Positions 55,438-64,000 of a stretch of 64,000 nt of DNA are shown piece after piece. Source of the DNA: Amycolatopsis granulosa (lineage in GTDB: Bacteria; Actinomycetota; Actinomycetes; Mycobacteriales; Pseudonocardiaceae); the NCBI RefSeq assembly GCF_011758745.1, contig NZ_JAANOV010000001.1, forward strand, positions 1,860,001-1,924,000, given 5' to 3'. The position numbers were made by a program, and so were the translations under genes. Numbering within the stretch: position 1 is the stretch's first letter; each line of letters begins with the position of its first letter. A model generated the notes under the pieces. The model saw only the letters and a list, made by a program, of their open reading frames with translations. It ran no database searches and had not been told where the DNA came from.

Positions 55438-56481
55438 TCAGGCGGCGGGTCGCGTGTTCGACGAGACCAGGGCCGCCAGCCGGTCGCCGATCGCCTGGGT
55501 GGTGCCGGGGTTGGCCTGGTCGCGGGTCGCCAGGTCGAAGGCGACGGACGCCTCGATCCGGCGGGCCGCCTCGCGCTGGCCCAGGTGGTCCAGCAGCAGC
55601 GACACCGACAGCACGGCGGCGGTCGGGTCGGCGATGCCCTGCCCGGCGATGTCCGGCGCGCTGCCGTGCACCGGCTCGAACATGCTCGGGTTGCGGCGCG
55701 TGATGTCCAGGTTGCCGCTGGCCGCCAGGCCGATGCCGCCGGTGACCGCGGCCGCGAGGTCGGTGATGATGTCGCCGAACAGGTTGTCGGTGACGATCAC
55801 GTCGAACCGGCCCGGGTCGGTCACCATGTGGATGGTGGCGGCGTCGACGTGCGAGTAGGCGACCGTGACGTCCGGGTGCTCGAGCGACACCTCCTCCACG
55901 ATCCGCGACCACAGCGACCCGGCGTGCAGCAGCACGTTGGTCTTGTGCACCAGCGTGAGGTGCTTGCGCGGCCGCTCCTCGGCCCGTTTGAACGCGTCGG
56001 AGACCACGCGCCGGATGCCGAACGCGGTGTTGACGCTCACCTCGGTGGCGATCTCGTGCTCGGTGTCCTTGCGCAGCAGGCCACCGTTGCCGGCGTACGG
56101 GCCCTCGGTGCCCTCGCGCACCACCACCATGTCGATCTCGGCGTTCGGGTCGGCCAGCGGGCCGCGCACCCCCGGGTACAGCTTGGCCGGGCGCAGGTTC
56201 ACGTGGTGGTCCAGCTCGAACCGCAGGCGCAGCAGCAGGCCCCGCTCCAGGATGCCGCTGGGCACGGTCGGGTCACCGACCGCGCCGAGCAGGATCGCGT
56301 CGTGCTGCCGGAGCTCGCCCAGGACCGACTCGGGGAGCAGCTCACCGGTGGCGTGCCAGCGGGCCGCGCCGAGGTCGTAGTTCGTGTACTCCACTGTCGG
56401 AGCGACCTCGCCGAGTACCTTCAGGGCCTCGGTGATCACTTCGGGTCCGATCCCATCACCTGGGATCACCGCCAGCCGCAT
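55438..56481 (-). CDS. leuB: 3-isopropylmalate dehydrogenase
   Basis: Oxidises 3-isopropylmalate in leucine synthesis. The 347-residue protein begins [20 protein letters not shown], has [19 protein letters not shown] near residue 265 and the catalytic-region segment [17 protein letters not shown] near 173. ATG at 56481 follows GGAGGTG by five bases and gives the family N-terminus, although the frame extends 19 codons further. Rv2995c is the counterpart. Confidence 0.96.
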   Translation of the reverse strand: MRLAVIPGDGIGPEVITEALKVLGEVAPTVEYTNYDLGAARWHATGELLPESVLGELRQHDAILLGAVGDPTVPSGILERGLLLRLRFELDHHVNLRPAKLYPGVRGPLADPNAEIDMVVVREGTEGPYAGNGGLLRKDTEHEIATEVSVNTAFGIRRVVSDAFKRAEERPRKHLTLVHKTNVLLHAGSLWSRIVEEVSLEHPDVTVAYSHVDAATIHMVTDPGRFDVIVTDNLFGDIITDLAAAVTGGIGLAASGNLDITRRNPSMFEPVHGSAPDIAGQGIADPTAAVLSVSLLLDHLGQREAARRIEASVAFDLATRDQANPGTTQAIGDRLAALVSSNTRPAA

Positions 56482-56624
56482 CAGACACCTCCGTCGATCA
56501 GGGCCACGGCGCGCGTTCGCGTGCCCGTTTGCCCACATACTCCAGCGACGGCAGGTTACCGGCTGTCGCCAACGGACCGAAGTGGCACCACCCTTATGAC
56601 GGAATCTCCCGACAAGTGAGACAC

Positions 56625-56653
56625 CCGGACGGCGGATTCACCCCGCCGGCCGG
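56625..56653 (-). terminator. Hairpin after the large subtilase gene
   Basis: CCGG.CGGCGG paired with CCGCCG.CCGG around a 7-nt loop, just downstream of the subtilase stop on the minus strand. No U-tract; tentative. The gap to leuB shows nothing else besides the leuB promoter area. Confidence 0.45.
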
Positions 56654-56661
56654 GGCCGCCG

Positions 56662-59600
56662 TCAGCCCAACGGACCTCCGTCGATCCGGATGACGCTCAC
56701 CCGGTTGCCGTTGCCGTCGTGGTGTTTCAGCGCCAGCAGCCCGAGCACCGTGTCCTGCTGTGCGGACACCGGGTTGCGGGTGACGACCAGCGACGTGCCC
56801 GGCTCCGCCGAATAGCTCAGCGCGGCACCGCCGGTGCCGGACACCGAGTAGCCCGGGGCCAGCGCGTCGAACGTCATCGGCGTCTCGATCGAGTCGATGA
56901 GCCGGTTCTCGCTGCTGGGCGCCACGTAGAAGCCGGTGGTGCCGACCGCGTAGCCGATCCGGTGGGAGGCGGCGTTCGGGTCGATGCCCAGCGCGGCGAT
57001 GCTGACCGGCAACAGCACGACGTTGGTGTCGAACACGTTGGTGTCCACGTCGCCGAGCTGGCCGTTGACCGCCTGGACGTCCACGGTCGGATAGCCCTCG
57101 GCGTTGAGGTTCACGGTCTTGACCAGCCACACGTCGGTGCCGCTCGGCTTGGTCACGTAGGACTCGAAGTCGGGCTTGCCGTCACCGGTGGTGTCGATGT
57201 CGACGAACGGGATCGTGTTGCTGCCCAGGTTCGCCCAGTTGCCCCAGGTCGAGATCCCGAACGCCAGCAGCGCCTGATCCGGGTGGCCCTCCTGCCGGGC
57301 CTGCGCGATGTTCGACGCCACACCGGCGTACTGCAGGTCGCCGCCCTTGGCGGTGTCGTTGATCGTGCAGCCGTCGGTGATCCGCCCGCGGCACTCCGGC
57401 AGCCGCGGCGACTGGCCCTGCAGCTCCAGGACGCTGATCAGCGACTCGTACCGCTGGCTGCCGGTGCCCTGGTCGATCCCGCGGCCGCGGAGGGTGAACC
57501 GCGTGGTGTCGCCGCGGAAGTTCAGCGCGCGCGGGGTGTCGATCGCGGACACCGGCTTCGGCGCCGAGTACACCGGCACCCGCAGCGCGGGACCGGCGAC
57601 GCCGGCCGGGGTCAGCACGACCCGTCCGGAGGCGTCGGCGACGAACTGCCGGGCCATCCCGGCCTGCTCGGTCGAGGCCGTCGGGTCGATCACCTTGCGC
57701 AGGGCCGCCGGATCGGTGATCCGCAGCGTGACACGGACGCTCGCGGTGCCGTGCGGGCGCAGCTGCACGGACTTGTCCGACAGCTGGTACTGCACGCCGG
57801 GCAGGGTGGTGATGCCCTCGTAGGCCACCGAGTAGCGGGCGGGCCGGTCGCCCTTGTTCACCACCTGGATCGTCTTGGTGAGAGTCGTCGGACCGCCGGC
57901 CTCGACGGTGCCGAAGGTGACGCTCACCGCCCCCCGGTCGTCCCGCGAGTAGGCCAGCACGTCGTCGGTCAGCGCGGCCTGCGTATCCACCCGGCCGGCA
58001 CCGGCGCGCTGCGGCGCGTAGGTCTTGCCACCGGCCACGATGTCGTGCCCGGCGGTGTTCATCACCAGTGCCTTGATCTCCTCCACCGACCAGCCGGGGT
58101 GGGCCTGCCGCAGCAGCGCGGTGACGCCCGCGGTCAGCGGCGTGGCCATCGACGTGCCGGAGAGGACCGTGCGGCCGGTGCCGCTGCCGCGCAGAGCCGA
58201 CGAGATCGTGTCACCGGGCGCGGACACATCCGGCTTGACGGCCGGGGCGCGCACCCCGCGCGAGGTGAACGAGCTCGGGGTGTCCACAATAGACGGATCG
58301 GACGTCGGCAGGCTCGTCCGGCCCGCACCGGAGAGGCGGACGGTCAGCGTGCCCGCGTCCAGCGCCGGGCGGATCTGGTTCGTCGCCGAGGCGGTGAACT
58401 GGAACATCGGGATCGCCGCGTTGCCCGCGATGCCGGCGCCGAAGTGCTCGACGCCCGAGGACAGCAGCACCCCCGCGGCGCCCGCGGCCTGCGCGTTGCC
58501 GGCGCGGGCGGCCGAACCGCAGGCGCGGGTGGAGTCGTTGTCGTCCCACTCCAGCCACGCGAGTTTGCCGGCGACCGCGGCCTTGTCGGCGTCGGAGTAG
58601 GGCGCGCAGCCGTCCGCGTCGCCCGCGGACAGCTTCACCACCGGCGCGGCCAGATCGAGCGTGTCGTAGCCGGTGAAGTTCTGGCTGTACTGGCCGCCCT
58701 TGGGACCGGCGATCCCGGCGGGCGCGGTCACGTCCGCCGCGTCGCGCAGCACCGAGGCGTCCCGGCTGGACGCGACGGTGAGCGCCTCCGGCGTGTTGCC
58801 CGGCGAGCCGCCCACGTCGTAGAGGTCACCGCCGTTGCCCTCGGCGATCACCGGCAGCACGTTGTTCGCGGCGAGCTTGCGCACGAACAGCGAGTCCGGG
58901 TCGTCCGGCGCACCGAAGTCGCTGCCCAGCGAGAGGTTCACGATGTCGAGGTGGTCGTCGAAGTCACCGTCGCCGTTCGGGTCCAGCGCCCAGTCCAGGG
59001 CCTGCGAGGTGGCGCTCGTGGAACCGTGGCAGCCGAACACCTTGATCGCGTACAGCGACGCCTTCGGCGCCATGCCCGGGCCGATCTTCAGCGCGGTCAG
59101 GGAGCCGGCGGTGAGCCCGGCGTAGTCGCCGGTGAAGGTGCTGCCGTCGGCGTTCACGCCGTACCCGGCGACCGTGCCGGCCACGTGCGTGCCGTGCTCA
59201 CCGCAGGCGAGCGGGTTCGGGTCCGGCTTCGGCGTGTCCGCGCCGGGTGTGGCCGCGTCGTAGTCGTCACCCACCAGGTCGGTGCCGCCGACCACCTTGG
59301 CGTTGGGGAACAGCGGGTTCGGGGCGGTCCGGTCCACGGCGTCGTAGGCCGCCTTGGTGCCCGGGCCGCCGAAGTCGGCGTGGGTGTAGTCGATGCCGTC
59401 ATCGATGACGCCGACCCTGACCCCGTCACCGAAGCGGCCGGTCTGCTGCCACGCGGTCAGCGTGCCGGTCAGCTGCGCGGTGCTGGAGTTGCTGCGGGTC
59501 TTGGGCACGACCGGGCGGATCGACGCGACGTCGGAACGCGCGGCCAGCTCGCGGATCTTGGCGGCGTCGGCGGTCACCACCACGCCGGACACGGCGTTGG

Positions 59601-59973
59601 CGGTCGAATACAAGACCTGGGTGCCCGCGTCCAGCGAGCGCAGCTGGCCCAGCACCGAGTTCACCGCCCCGGCGACCCCGGCCCTCGCGTTGTTCGCCGC
59701 CTGCTTCGCGCGGTCCTTGCCCGCGCCGCGCTCGGCGTTGAACGCGTCCACCGCGGGCTGCTGGGTGAGCTCGACGAAAGCGGTCGTGCGGCCCTGTGCC
59801 GCGGCGAGCCGGGGTGGCAGCTTCCCCGGCAGACCGGCCCCGGCCACCTTGGCCGCGGGTACGCCGGGCGCGAGCGGCTCGTCCTGAGCCGCCGCGCTGC
59901 CGGTCGCGAAACCGGTGGCGGCCAGCGCGGCGGCGAAGACGGCCGCGAGCGACCGCCGGGTCCCGATTCTCAT
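56662..59973 (-). CDS. Large secreted subtilisin-like protease with PA insert
   Basis: The 1103-residue protein has a signal peptide (about 1-30), an inhibitor I9-type prodomain (about 60-140), and an S8 catalytic domain with Asp in VIDDGIDYTHADF near residue 193, His in CGEHGTHVAGTVAG near 260, the oxyanion Asn in AEGNGGD and Ser in LSGTSMATPLTAG near 610. A protease-associated insert (about 450-560, with ARAGNAQAAGAAGVLLSSG) divides the domain. The C-terminal 450 residues resemble Fn3-type or jelly-roll domains of secreted S8 enzymes. All catalytic residues are kept, unlike the subtilase at 20166. ATG at 59973. Confidence 0.93.
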   Translation of the reverse strand: MRIGTRRSLAAVFAAALAATGFATGSAAAQDEPLAPGVPAAKVAGAGLPGKLPPRLAAAQGRTTAFVELTQQPAVDAFNAERGAGKDRAKQAANNARAGVAGAVNSVLGQLRSLDAGTQVLYSTANAVSGVVVTADAAKIRELAARSDVASIRPVVPKTRSNSSTAQLTGTLTAWQQTGRFGDGVRVGVIDDGIDYTHADFGGPGTKAAYDAVDRTAPNPLFPNAKVVGGTDLVGDDYDAATPGADTPKPDPNPLACGEHGTHVAGTVAGYGVNADGSTFTGDYAGLTAGSLTALKIGPGMAPKASLYAIKVFGCHGSTSATSQALDWALDPNGDGDFDDHLDIVNLSLGSDFGAPDDPDSLFVRKLAANNVLPVIAEGNGGDLYDVGGSPGNTPEALTVASSRDASVLRDAADVTAPAGIAGPKGGQYSQNFTGYDTLDLAAPVVKLSAGDADGCAPYSDADKAAVAGKLAWLEWDDNDSTRACGSAARAGNAQAAGAAGVLLSSGVEHFGAGIAGNAAIPMFQFTASATNQIRPALDAGTLTVRLSGAGRTSLPTSDPSIVDTPSSFTSRGVRAPAVKPDVSAPGDTISSALRGSGTGRTVLSGTSMATPLTAGVTALLRQAHPGWSVEEIKALVMNTAGHDIVAGGKTYAPQRAGAGRVDTQAALTDDVLAYSRDDRGAVSVTFGTVEAGGPTTLTKTIQVVNKGDRPARYSVAYEGITTLPGVQYQLSDKSVQLRPHGTASVRVTLRITDPAALRKVIDPTASTEQAGMARQFVADASGRVVLTPAGVAGPALRVPVYSAPKPVSAIDTPRALNFRGDTTRFTLRGRGIDQGTGSQRYESLISVLELQGQSPRLPECRGRITDGCTINDTAKGGDLQYAGVASNIAQARQEGHPDQALLAFGISTWGNWANLGSNTIPFVDIDTTGDGKPDFESYVTKPSGTDVWLVKTVNLNAEGYPTVDVQAVNGQLGDVDTNVFDTNVVLLPVSIAALGIDPNAASHRIGYAVGTTGFYVAPSSENRLIDSIETPMTFDALAPGYSVSGTGGAALSYSAEPGTSLVVTRNPVSAQQDTVLGLLALKHHDGNGNRVSVIRIDGGPLG

Positions 59974-60082
59974 GCTTGTTCGCACCCTCACTCCGATCAA
60001 CGCGAGGGTGCGAACTTAGCCGGTGCGCCGCGGATGCGACTAGAGCGGATCGGAGTAATCAGACTTTGGGAGGTATCCCGCG

Positions 60083-61681
60083 TCAGGCGAACGTGACGGC
60101 ACGGATCGTGCGCGCCCCGACCGTCGCCGCGATCGGCTCCAGCAGGTGGGAATCCACCTCGCGGTCGACGCGCAGGATCATCACCGCGTCCGAACCGTCC
60201 GTGGTCTGGCTGATCTGCGCCGCCTCGATGTTGACCGACGCCTCGCCCAGCAGGGTGCCCACGCGGCCCATGATGCCCGGGCGGTCCGGGTACTCCAGGA
60301 GCAGCATGTGGCCCTCGGCCCGCAGGTCGAAGTGGCGGCCGTTGACCTCGACCAGCTTCTCCACCTGGTTGTTGCCGGTGACCGCACCCGACACCGACAG
60401 CACACTGCCGTCCTCGTGCACCGCGCGGACGGTGACCAGGCTGCGCCAGTTCGGGCTCTCCGGCTCGGTGACGATTTCGGTGCGCACGCCGAACTCCTCG
60501 GCCAGGCGCGGCGCGTTGACGAACGTGACCTGGTCCTCGACCACCCCGGAGAACACTCCGCGCAGCGCGGCCAGCGACAGCACGCCGACGTCCTCCGAGG
60601 ACAGCTCGCCGCGGACCTCGACGGTGACCGCCGACGGCGCCTTCTGGCTCAGCGCGGCCAGCACCGTGCCCAGCTTCTGGGTCAGCGGCAGGTACGGGCG
60701 GACCTCCTCGCCCACCACGCCACCGCTGGCGACGTTCACCGCGTCCGGCACGAAGTCGCCGCGCAACGCCAGCAGCACCGACCGGGCCACGTCGGTGCCC
60801 GCGCGATCCTGCGCTTCCGCGGTCGAGGCACCGAGGTGCGGGGTGACGACGACGTTGGGCAGGCCGAACAGCGGGCTCGCGGTGGTCGGCTCGGTGACGA
60901 ACACGTCGATGCCGGCACCGCCGACGTGACCGCTGCGGATCGCCTCGGCGAGCGCCTCCTCGTCGACCAGGCCACCACGCGCGGCGTTGACGATGATCAC
61001 GCCGGGCTTGGTCTTCTTGAGGGCCTCGGCGTCGATGAGGCCCTTGGTCTCCGGGGTCTTGGGCAGGTGGATCGAGATGGCGTCGGCGCGCTGGAGCAGC
61101 TCGTCCAGGCTCACCAGCTCGACGCCGAGCTGAGCGGCACGGGCGGCCGAGACGTACGGGTCGTAGGCGACGATCTTGGTGTCGAACGCCGCCAGCCGGG
61201 CCGCGAACAGCTGTCCGATCTTGCCGAAGCCCACCACGCCGATGGTCTTGCCGTTGATCTCGACACCGCTGTACGACGAGCGCTTCCACTCGCCGGCCTG
61301 GAGGCTCTGGTTCGCGGCCGGGACCCGGCGGGCGACGGCGAGCAGCAGCGCGACGGCGTGCTCGGCGGCGGAGACGATGTTCGACGTCGGCGCGTTCACC
61401 ACGAGCACACCGCGCGCGGTCGCGGCCGGCACCTCGACGTTGTCCAGCCCGACACCGGCCCTGGCGACGACCTTCAGCCGCGTCGAGGCACCCAGCACCT
61501 CGGCATCGACCTTGGTCGCGGAGCGGACCAGCAGCGCGTCGGCGGCCTTCACCGCCTCCAGCAGCGCCGGGCGGTCGGTGCCGTCCACGTGCCGGACCTC
61601 CACCTCGTCGCCGAACACGGCCAGCGTGGACGGGGCGAGTTTTTCGGCGATGAGGACGACCGGCTTGCTGGGGTTGGTCAC
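60083..61681 (-). CDS. serA: D-3-phosphoglycerate dehydrogenase
   Basis: First step of serine synthesis. The 532-residue long form has the NAD-binding dehydrogenase core with VVGFGKIGQLFAARLAAFD near residue 150 and the catalytic His region THLGAST near 280, followed by the ASB domain and a C-terminal ACT domain (about 460-532, ending RVDREVDSHLLEPIAA), as in M. tuberculosis SerA1, which is allosterically inhibited by serine. GTG at 61681 follows GGGAG. Rv2996c is the counterpart. Confidence 0.96.
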   Translation of the reverse strand: MTNPSKPVVLIAEKLAPSTLAVFGDEVEVRHVDGTDRPALLEAVKAADALLVRSATKVDAEVLGASTRLKVVARAGVGLDNVEVPAATARGVLVVNAPTSNIVSAAEHAVALLLAVARRVPAANQSLQAGEWKRSSYSGVEINGKTIGVVGFGKIGQLFAARLAAFDTKIVAYDPYVSAARAAQLGVELVSLDELLQRADAISIHLPKTPETKGLIDAEALKKTKPGVIIVNAARGGLVDEEALAEAIRSGHVGGAGIDVFVTEPTTASPLFGLPNVVVTPHLGASTAEAQDRAGTDVARSVLLALRGDFVPDAVNVASGGVVGEEVRPYLPLTQKLGTVLAALSQKAPSAVTVEVRGELSSEDVGVLSLAALRGVFSGVVEDQVTFVNAPRLAEEFGVRTEIVTEPESPNWRSLVTVRAVHEDGSVLSVSGAVTGNNQVEKLVEVNGRHFDLRAEGHMLLLEYPDRPGIMGRVGTLLGEASVNIEAAQISQTTDGSDAVMILRVDREVDSHLLEPIAATVGARTIRAVTFA

Positions 61682-61753
61682 GATCAGGCTCCCGTGGACG
61701 CAGCTGGGGTCAAACGACGCCCGCGAGTCTAGTCGCGCAGCTCACCGGGGCCG

Positions 61754-62308
61754 TCAACGGGAGCACAACCCGGCGAAGACGAGATCGAGCAGCCGGTCCG
61801 GGTCGCCGGCGTGCTCGCTGGCCCAGCCGGCCGCGTGCACCATCAGCAGCACCTCGTCCGGCGCCAGGTCCGCGCGCAGCTGACCGGACTCCTGGGCGCG
61901 GGCGACGAGCCGGGCGGCGGCCGAGCGCATCCCGCGGCAGGCGCGGTGGAGGTCGGAGGTCTCGTCGTTGAGCGCGTCCGCGGTCGCGGCGGACAGGCCG
62001 CGGAACGTGGTGGCGGTGCCGAGCATGCCGCGCGCGAAGGTGCGCAGGGCGGCGAGCGGGTCGTCCTCGCCGAGCAGCGCCTCCGCGGCTTCGGCCTGCG
62101 CGTCGAACCTCGCCCCGAGCAGAGCTTCCAGCAGCACCTCGCGGCTCGGGAAGTGCCGGTAGAGCGTGCCGATGCCGACTCCCGCACGCCGCGCGATCTC
62201 CTCCAGGGATGCGTCGATGCCGGACTCGCCGAACACGGCACGCGCCTCCGCCAGCAGGCGCTCGTAATTGCGGCGGGCGTCGGCGCGCAGGGGACGGGTG
62301 CTGCTCAT
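61754..62308 (-). CDS. TetR-family repressor
   Basis: The 184-residue protein has a TetR helix-turn-helix (about 10-60, with SLEEIARRAGVGIGTLYRHFPSREVLLEALL) and a C-terminal ligand-binding domain with SHAAGWASEH-like features. It is divergent from the two LLM genes, and the shared gap holds two near-identical palindromes, so it very probably controls them and itself. I chose ATG at 62308. The ligand is unknown. Confidence 0.93.
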   Translation of the reverse strand: MSSTRPLRADARRNYERLLAEARAVFGESGIDASLEEIARRAGVGIGTLYRHFPSREVLLEALLGARFDAQAEAAEALLGEDDPLAALRTFARGMLGTATTFRGLSAATADALNDETSDLHRACRGMRSAAARLVARAQESGQLRADLAPDEVLLMVHAAGWASEHAGDPDRLLDLVFAGLCSR

Positions 62309-62325
62309 CACGATCCACTGTAGGC

Positions 62326-62374
62326 GTGACAAACCGGAGGAGCCCTCCGTACAGTGAACCGGAGGACCCCTCCG
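62326..62374. promoter_or_regulatory. TetR operators and promoter of the LLM pair
   Basis: Two palindromes, CGGAGG-AGC-CCTCCG (62335-62349) and CGGAGG-ACC-CCTCCG (62360-62374), share flanking AAC and are 25 bp centre to centre. GTGACA (62326) and TACAGT (62350), 18 bp apart, form a plus-strand promoter that the first palindrome separates and the second follows. Repressor binding would block transcription directly. Confidence 0.82.
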
Positions 62375-62387
62375 AAAGGACCTGTAG

Positions 62388-63269
62388 ATGAAGTCAATAG
62401 GTGTGTGGCTCTTCGGTGGCTACCCGACCACCGTCGAGGTCGAGCGGGAGCAGCTCGCCCGGATCGACGCGCTCGGCTACGCGTCGGTGTGGATGGGTGA
62501 GACCATCGGCGGGCGGGACGCGTTCGTCCGGTCCGCGGTGTTCCTCGGCGCGACCAGCCGGATCACGGTCGGCACGGGGATCGCCAACGCGTGGGCGCGG
62601 CCCGCGCCGACCGCGCAGGCAGCGGCGCGCAGCGTGAGCGAGGCCCACCCCGGGCGCTTCGTGCTCGGCATCGGCATCGGGCACCCCTACCAGGCCGAGA
62701 GCACCGGGCAGTCGTACGCGAAACCGCTCACCGCGATGCGGGACTACCTGTCGCGCATGGACGAGGAGGCGGCCACCAACCCGCCCGCGGCGCCGTTCCC
62801 CCGGGTGCTGGCCGCGATCGGGCCGAAGATGCTGGAGCTGTCCCGGGACGCCACCGACGGCGCCCACCCGTTCGCCATGCCCGTCGAGCACACCGCCTTC
62901 GCGCGGAAGATCCTCGGGCCGGGGAAGCTGCTGATCCCGCACCAGGCGGTGCTGCTGTCCACCGACCCGGCGCGGGCACGGGCGATCGCCCGTGAGATGG
63001 CCCGCCAGATCCTGCAGGTCAAGGCGTACGCCAAGGCGTGGCGCGACTTCGGCTACGGCGACGAGGTGACCGACCGCCTGGCGGACGCACTCGTCGCCTG
63101 GGGCGACGAGGAGACGATCGCGCGCCGGGTGCGGGAGCAGCTCGACGCTGGTGCGGACCAGGTCCTCCTCTCCCCCACCGGCGTGGATCTGCCCGGTGCG
63201 GTGGACCAGCTGGCCCGGCTGACGCCGGCGCTCGCAGCGCTGACGGCGCTGCCGGAGGTGGCGGCATGA
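62388..63269 (+). CDS. F420-type luciferase-like oxidoreductase 1
   Basis: The 293-residue LLM-class TIM barrel starts MKSIGVWLFGGYPTTVEVE and has ATSRITVGTGIANAWARP near residue 50, HPGRFVLGIGIGHP near 85 and DGAHPFAMPVEHTAFARKILGP near 160, the layout of the TIGR03620-type F420-dependent group. Substrate unknown. ATG at 62388 follows AAAGGA by seven bases. It overlaps the next LLM gene by 4 bp (ATGA), and both are under the TetR promoter. Confidence 0.9.
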   Translation: MKSIGVWLFGGYPTTVEVEREQLARIDALGYASVWMGETIGGRDAFVRSAVFLGATSRITVGTGIANAWARPAPTAQAAARSVSEAHPGRFVLGIGIGHPYQAESTGQSYAKPLTAMRDYLSRMDEEAATNPPAAPFPRVLAAIGPKMLELSRDATDGAHPFAMPVEHTAFARKILGPGKLLIPHQAVLLSTDPARARAIAREMARQILQVKAYAKAWRDFGYGDEVTDRLADALVAWGDEETIARRVREQLDAGADQVLLSPTGVDLPGAVDQLARLTPALAALTALPEVAA

Positions 63270-64000
63270 GCGTCGGCATCTGGACCTTCGCCTTCGACGG
63301 CGCGCCGATCGGCCAGGTTCGCGAGGCCGCCGCCGAGATCGAGGAACTCGGGTTCGACGCGCTGTGGTTCGGCGAATACCCGGGGCGCGAGGCGCTGACC
63401 CAGGCAGCGCTGCTGCTGGGCGCCACCTCGCGGATCACCGTCGCCACCGGAGTCGCCCGCTTCGACCGGCGCAGTCCGGCCGGCGTCGCGGGCGGCGCGC
63501 GCACCCTGGCGGAGGCCTACCCGGGACGGTTCGTGCTCGCTCTCGGCGGCCACGCCAGGGGCGGGAAGCCGGTGGAGACGGTCCGGAACTACCTGGACGA
63601 GATGGACGCGACGGAGTTCACCAGCCCCGAGCCGGTTCCGCGGCCGCGACGCCTGCTCGCCGCCCTGGGCCCGCGGATGCTGCGGCTCGCCGCCGAACGC
63701 GCCGACGGCGCCCACCCGTACTTCGTGCCACCCGAGCACACCGCGCTGGCACGGGAAATCCTCGGCCCGGACGCCTACCTCGCGGTCGAGCAGGGTGCTG
63801 TGCTCGACGGCTCGCGCGGCCTGGAGATCGCCCGCGCCGAGGTCGGCACGTACCTGGGGGTGGCCGCACACCACCGCGTCAACCTCAAGCGCCTCGGCTT
63901 CACCGACGACGACCTCGCCGCCGGCGGCAGCACGCGGCTCGTGGAGGCGGTCATCGCCATCGGCGAGCAGAAGGCCGCCGACCGGATCCAGGCGCACCTC
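63266..64000 (+). CDS. F420-type luciferase-like oxidoreductase 2 (3' end cut by window)
   Basis: From ATG at 63266 the frame is open to the window edge (245 codons), starting MSVGIWTFAFDGAPIGQVRE. It shares ATSRITVATGVA, PGRFVLALGGHA and DGAHPYFVPPEHTALAREIL with the gene before it, so the two are tandem paralogues. The probable product is about 280 residues. It is translationally coupled to the first LLM gene. F420 use is inferred from family. Confidence 0.87.
   Translation, partial: MSVGIWTFAFDGAPIGQVREAAAEIEELGFDALWFGEYPGREALTQAALLLGATSRITVATGVARFDRRSPAGVAGGARTLAEAYPGRFVLALGGHARGGKPVETVRNYLDEMDATEFTSPEPVPRPRRLLAALGPRMLRLAAERADGAHPYFVPPEHTALAREILGPDAYLAVEQGAVLDGSRGLEIARAEVGTYLGVAAHHRVNLKRLGFTDDDLAAGGSTRLVEAVIAIGEQKAADRIQAHL

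Noticed and set aside
56719-60096. An 1125-codon plus-strand frame opposite the large subtilase
   Set aside because: Arg/Gly/His-rich shadow without motifs; the minus-strand frame has a complete catalytic triad.
1-64000. CRISPR arrays, insertion sequences, prophage or integrase genes
   Set aside because: No spaced repeat arrays, transposase or integrase frames seen; the repeats found have other structure.

Overview
The window is about 70% GC and comes from an actinobacterium, most likely a member of the Pseudonocardiales close to Amycolatopsis. The signs are frequent GTG/TTG starts, a HupB protein with a histone-H1-like tail, F420-type luciferase-like oxidoreductases, a SepIVA homologue, and a gene order that follows the Mycobacterium tuberculosis backbone from roughly Rv2924c to Rv2996c (mutM, rnc, DUF177, sepIVA, coaD, rsmD, pyc, recG, DAK, ung, thiL, DUF3515, ddl, gpsA, fbiD, ppk, mutT1, hupB, leuDC, IclR regulator, gltX, FAA hydrolase, leuB, serA). 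The genus is an inference; no rRNA is present to settle it.

Layout. 1-3002: left-edge kdp potassium-pump operon on the minus strand (small 27-aa ORF, kdpF, kdpA, truncated kdpB), all joined by 4-bp stop/start overlaps. 3268-5702: asnB and a stress membrane protein. 5764-11132: minus-strand housekeeping run (idi, mutM, rnc, rpmF, DUF177, sepIVA, coaD, rsmD), interrupted by a 21-bp-period inverted repeat array. 11251-16605: HelD-type helicase, LLM oxidoreductase, cyclopropane synthase, arginase-family enzyme. 16659-24939: pyc, a secreted subtilase lacking key catalytic residues, recG and a DAK2/FakA-like kinase. 25076-27991: rpmB, ung, gamma-carbonic anhydrase, GNAT, thiL. 27973-30007: a small accessory island of DUF3558 lipoproteins, with a decayed gene copy, flanked by imperfect direct repeats of the thiL start region. 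30054-34712: stand-alone RAM domain, DUF3515, ddl, a MocR-type regulator divergent from a flavin-binding protein, and a cysteine dioxygenase with a cysteine-codon-rich leader ORF. 34713-45059: gpsA, plsC, fbiD, ppk, mutT1, hupB, leuDC, IclR/NdgR regulator, AlkB-like protein. 45224-48214: cell-envelope and accessory genes (Rv1733c-like membrane protein, Thr-rich secreted protein plus class F sortase, AAC(2')-I acetyltransferase). 48339-53591: tRNA-Glu and tRNA-Gln beside gltX, and several enzymes. 53604-64000: cimA with an Ile-codon attenuator, leuB, a large subtilase, serA, then a TetR regulator controlling an F420-type LLM pair that runs off the right edge.

How it fits together. Branched-chain amino-acid supply is the main metabolic theme: leuC, leuD, leuB and cimA are present, with an NdgR/LtbR-like regulator and, on cimA, a ribosome-mediated attenuator. 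Sulphur amino-acid control appears as a second translation-based switch in front of the cysteine dioxygenase. F420 is represented on both sides, by FbiD (synthesis) and by LLM enzymes that may use it. The most notable observations are the two leader-peptide switches, the DUF3558 island with its duplicated flanks, the degenerate subtilase and the tandem TetR palindromes.
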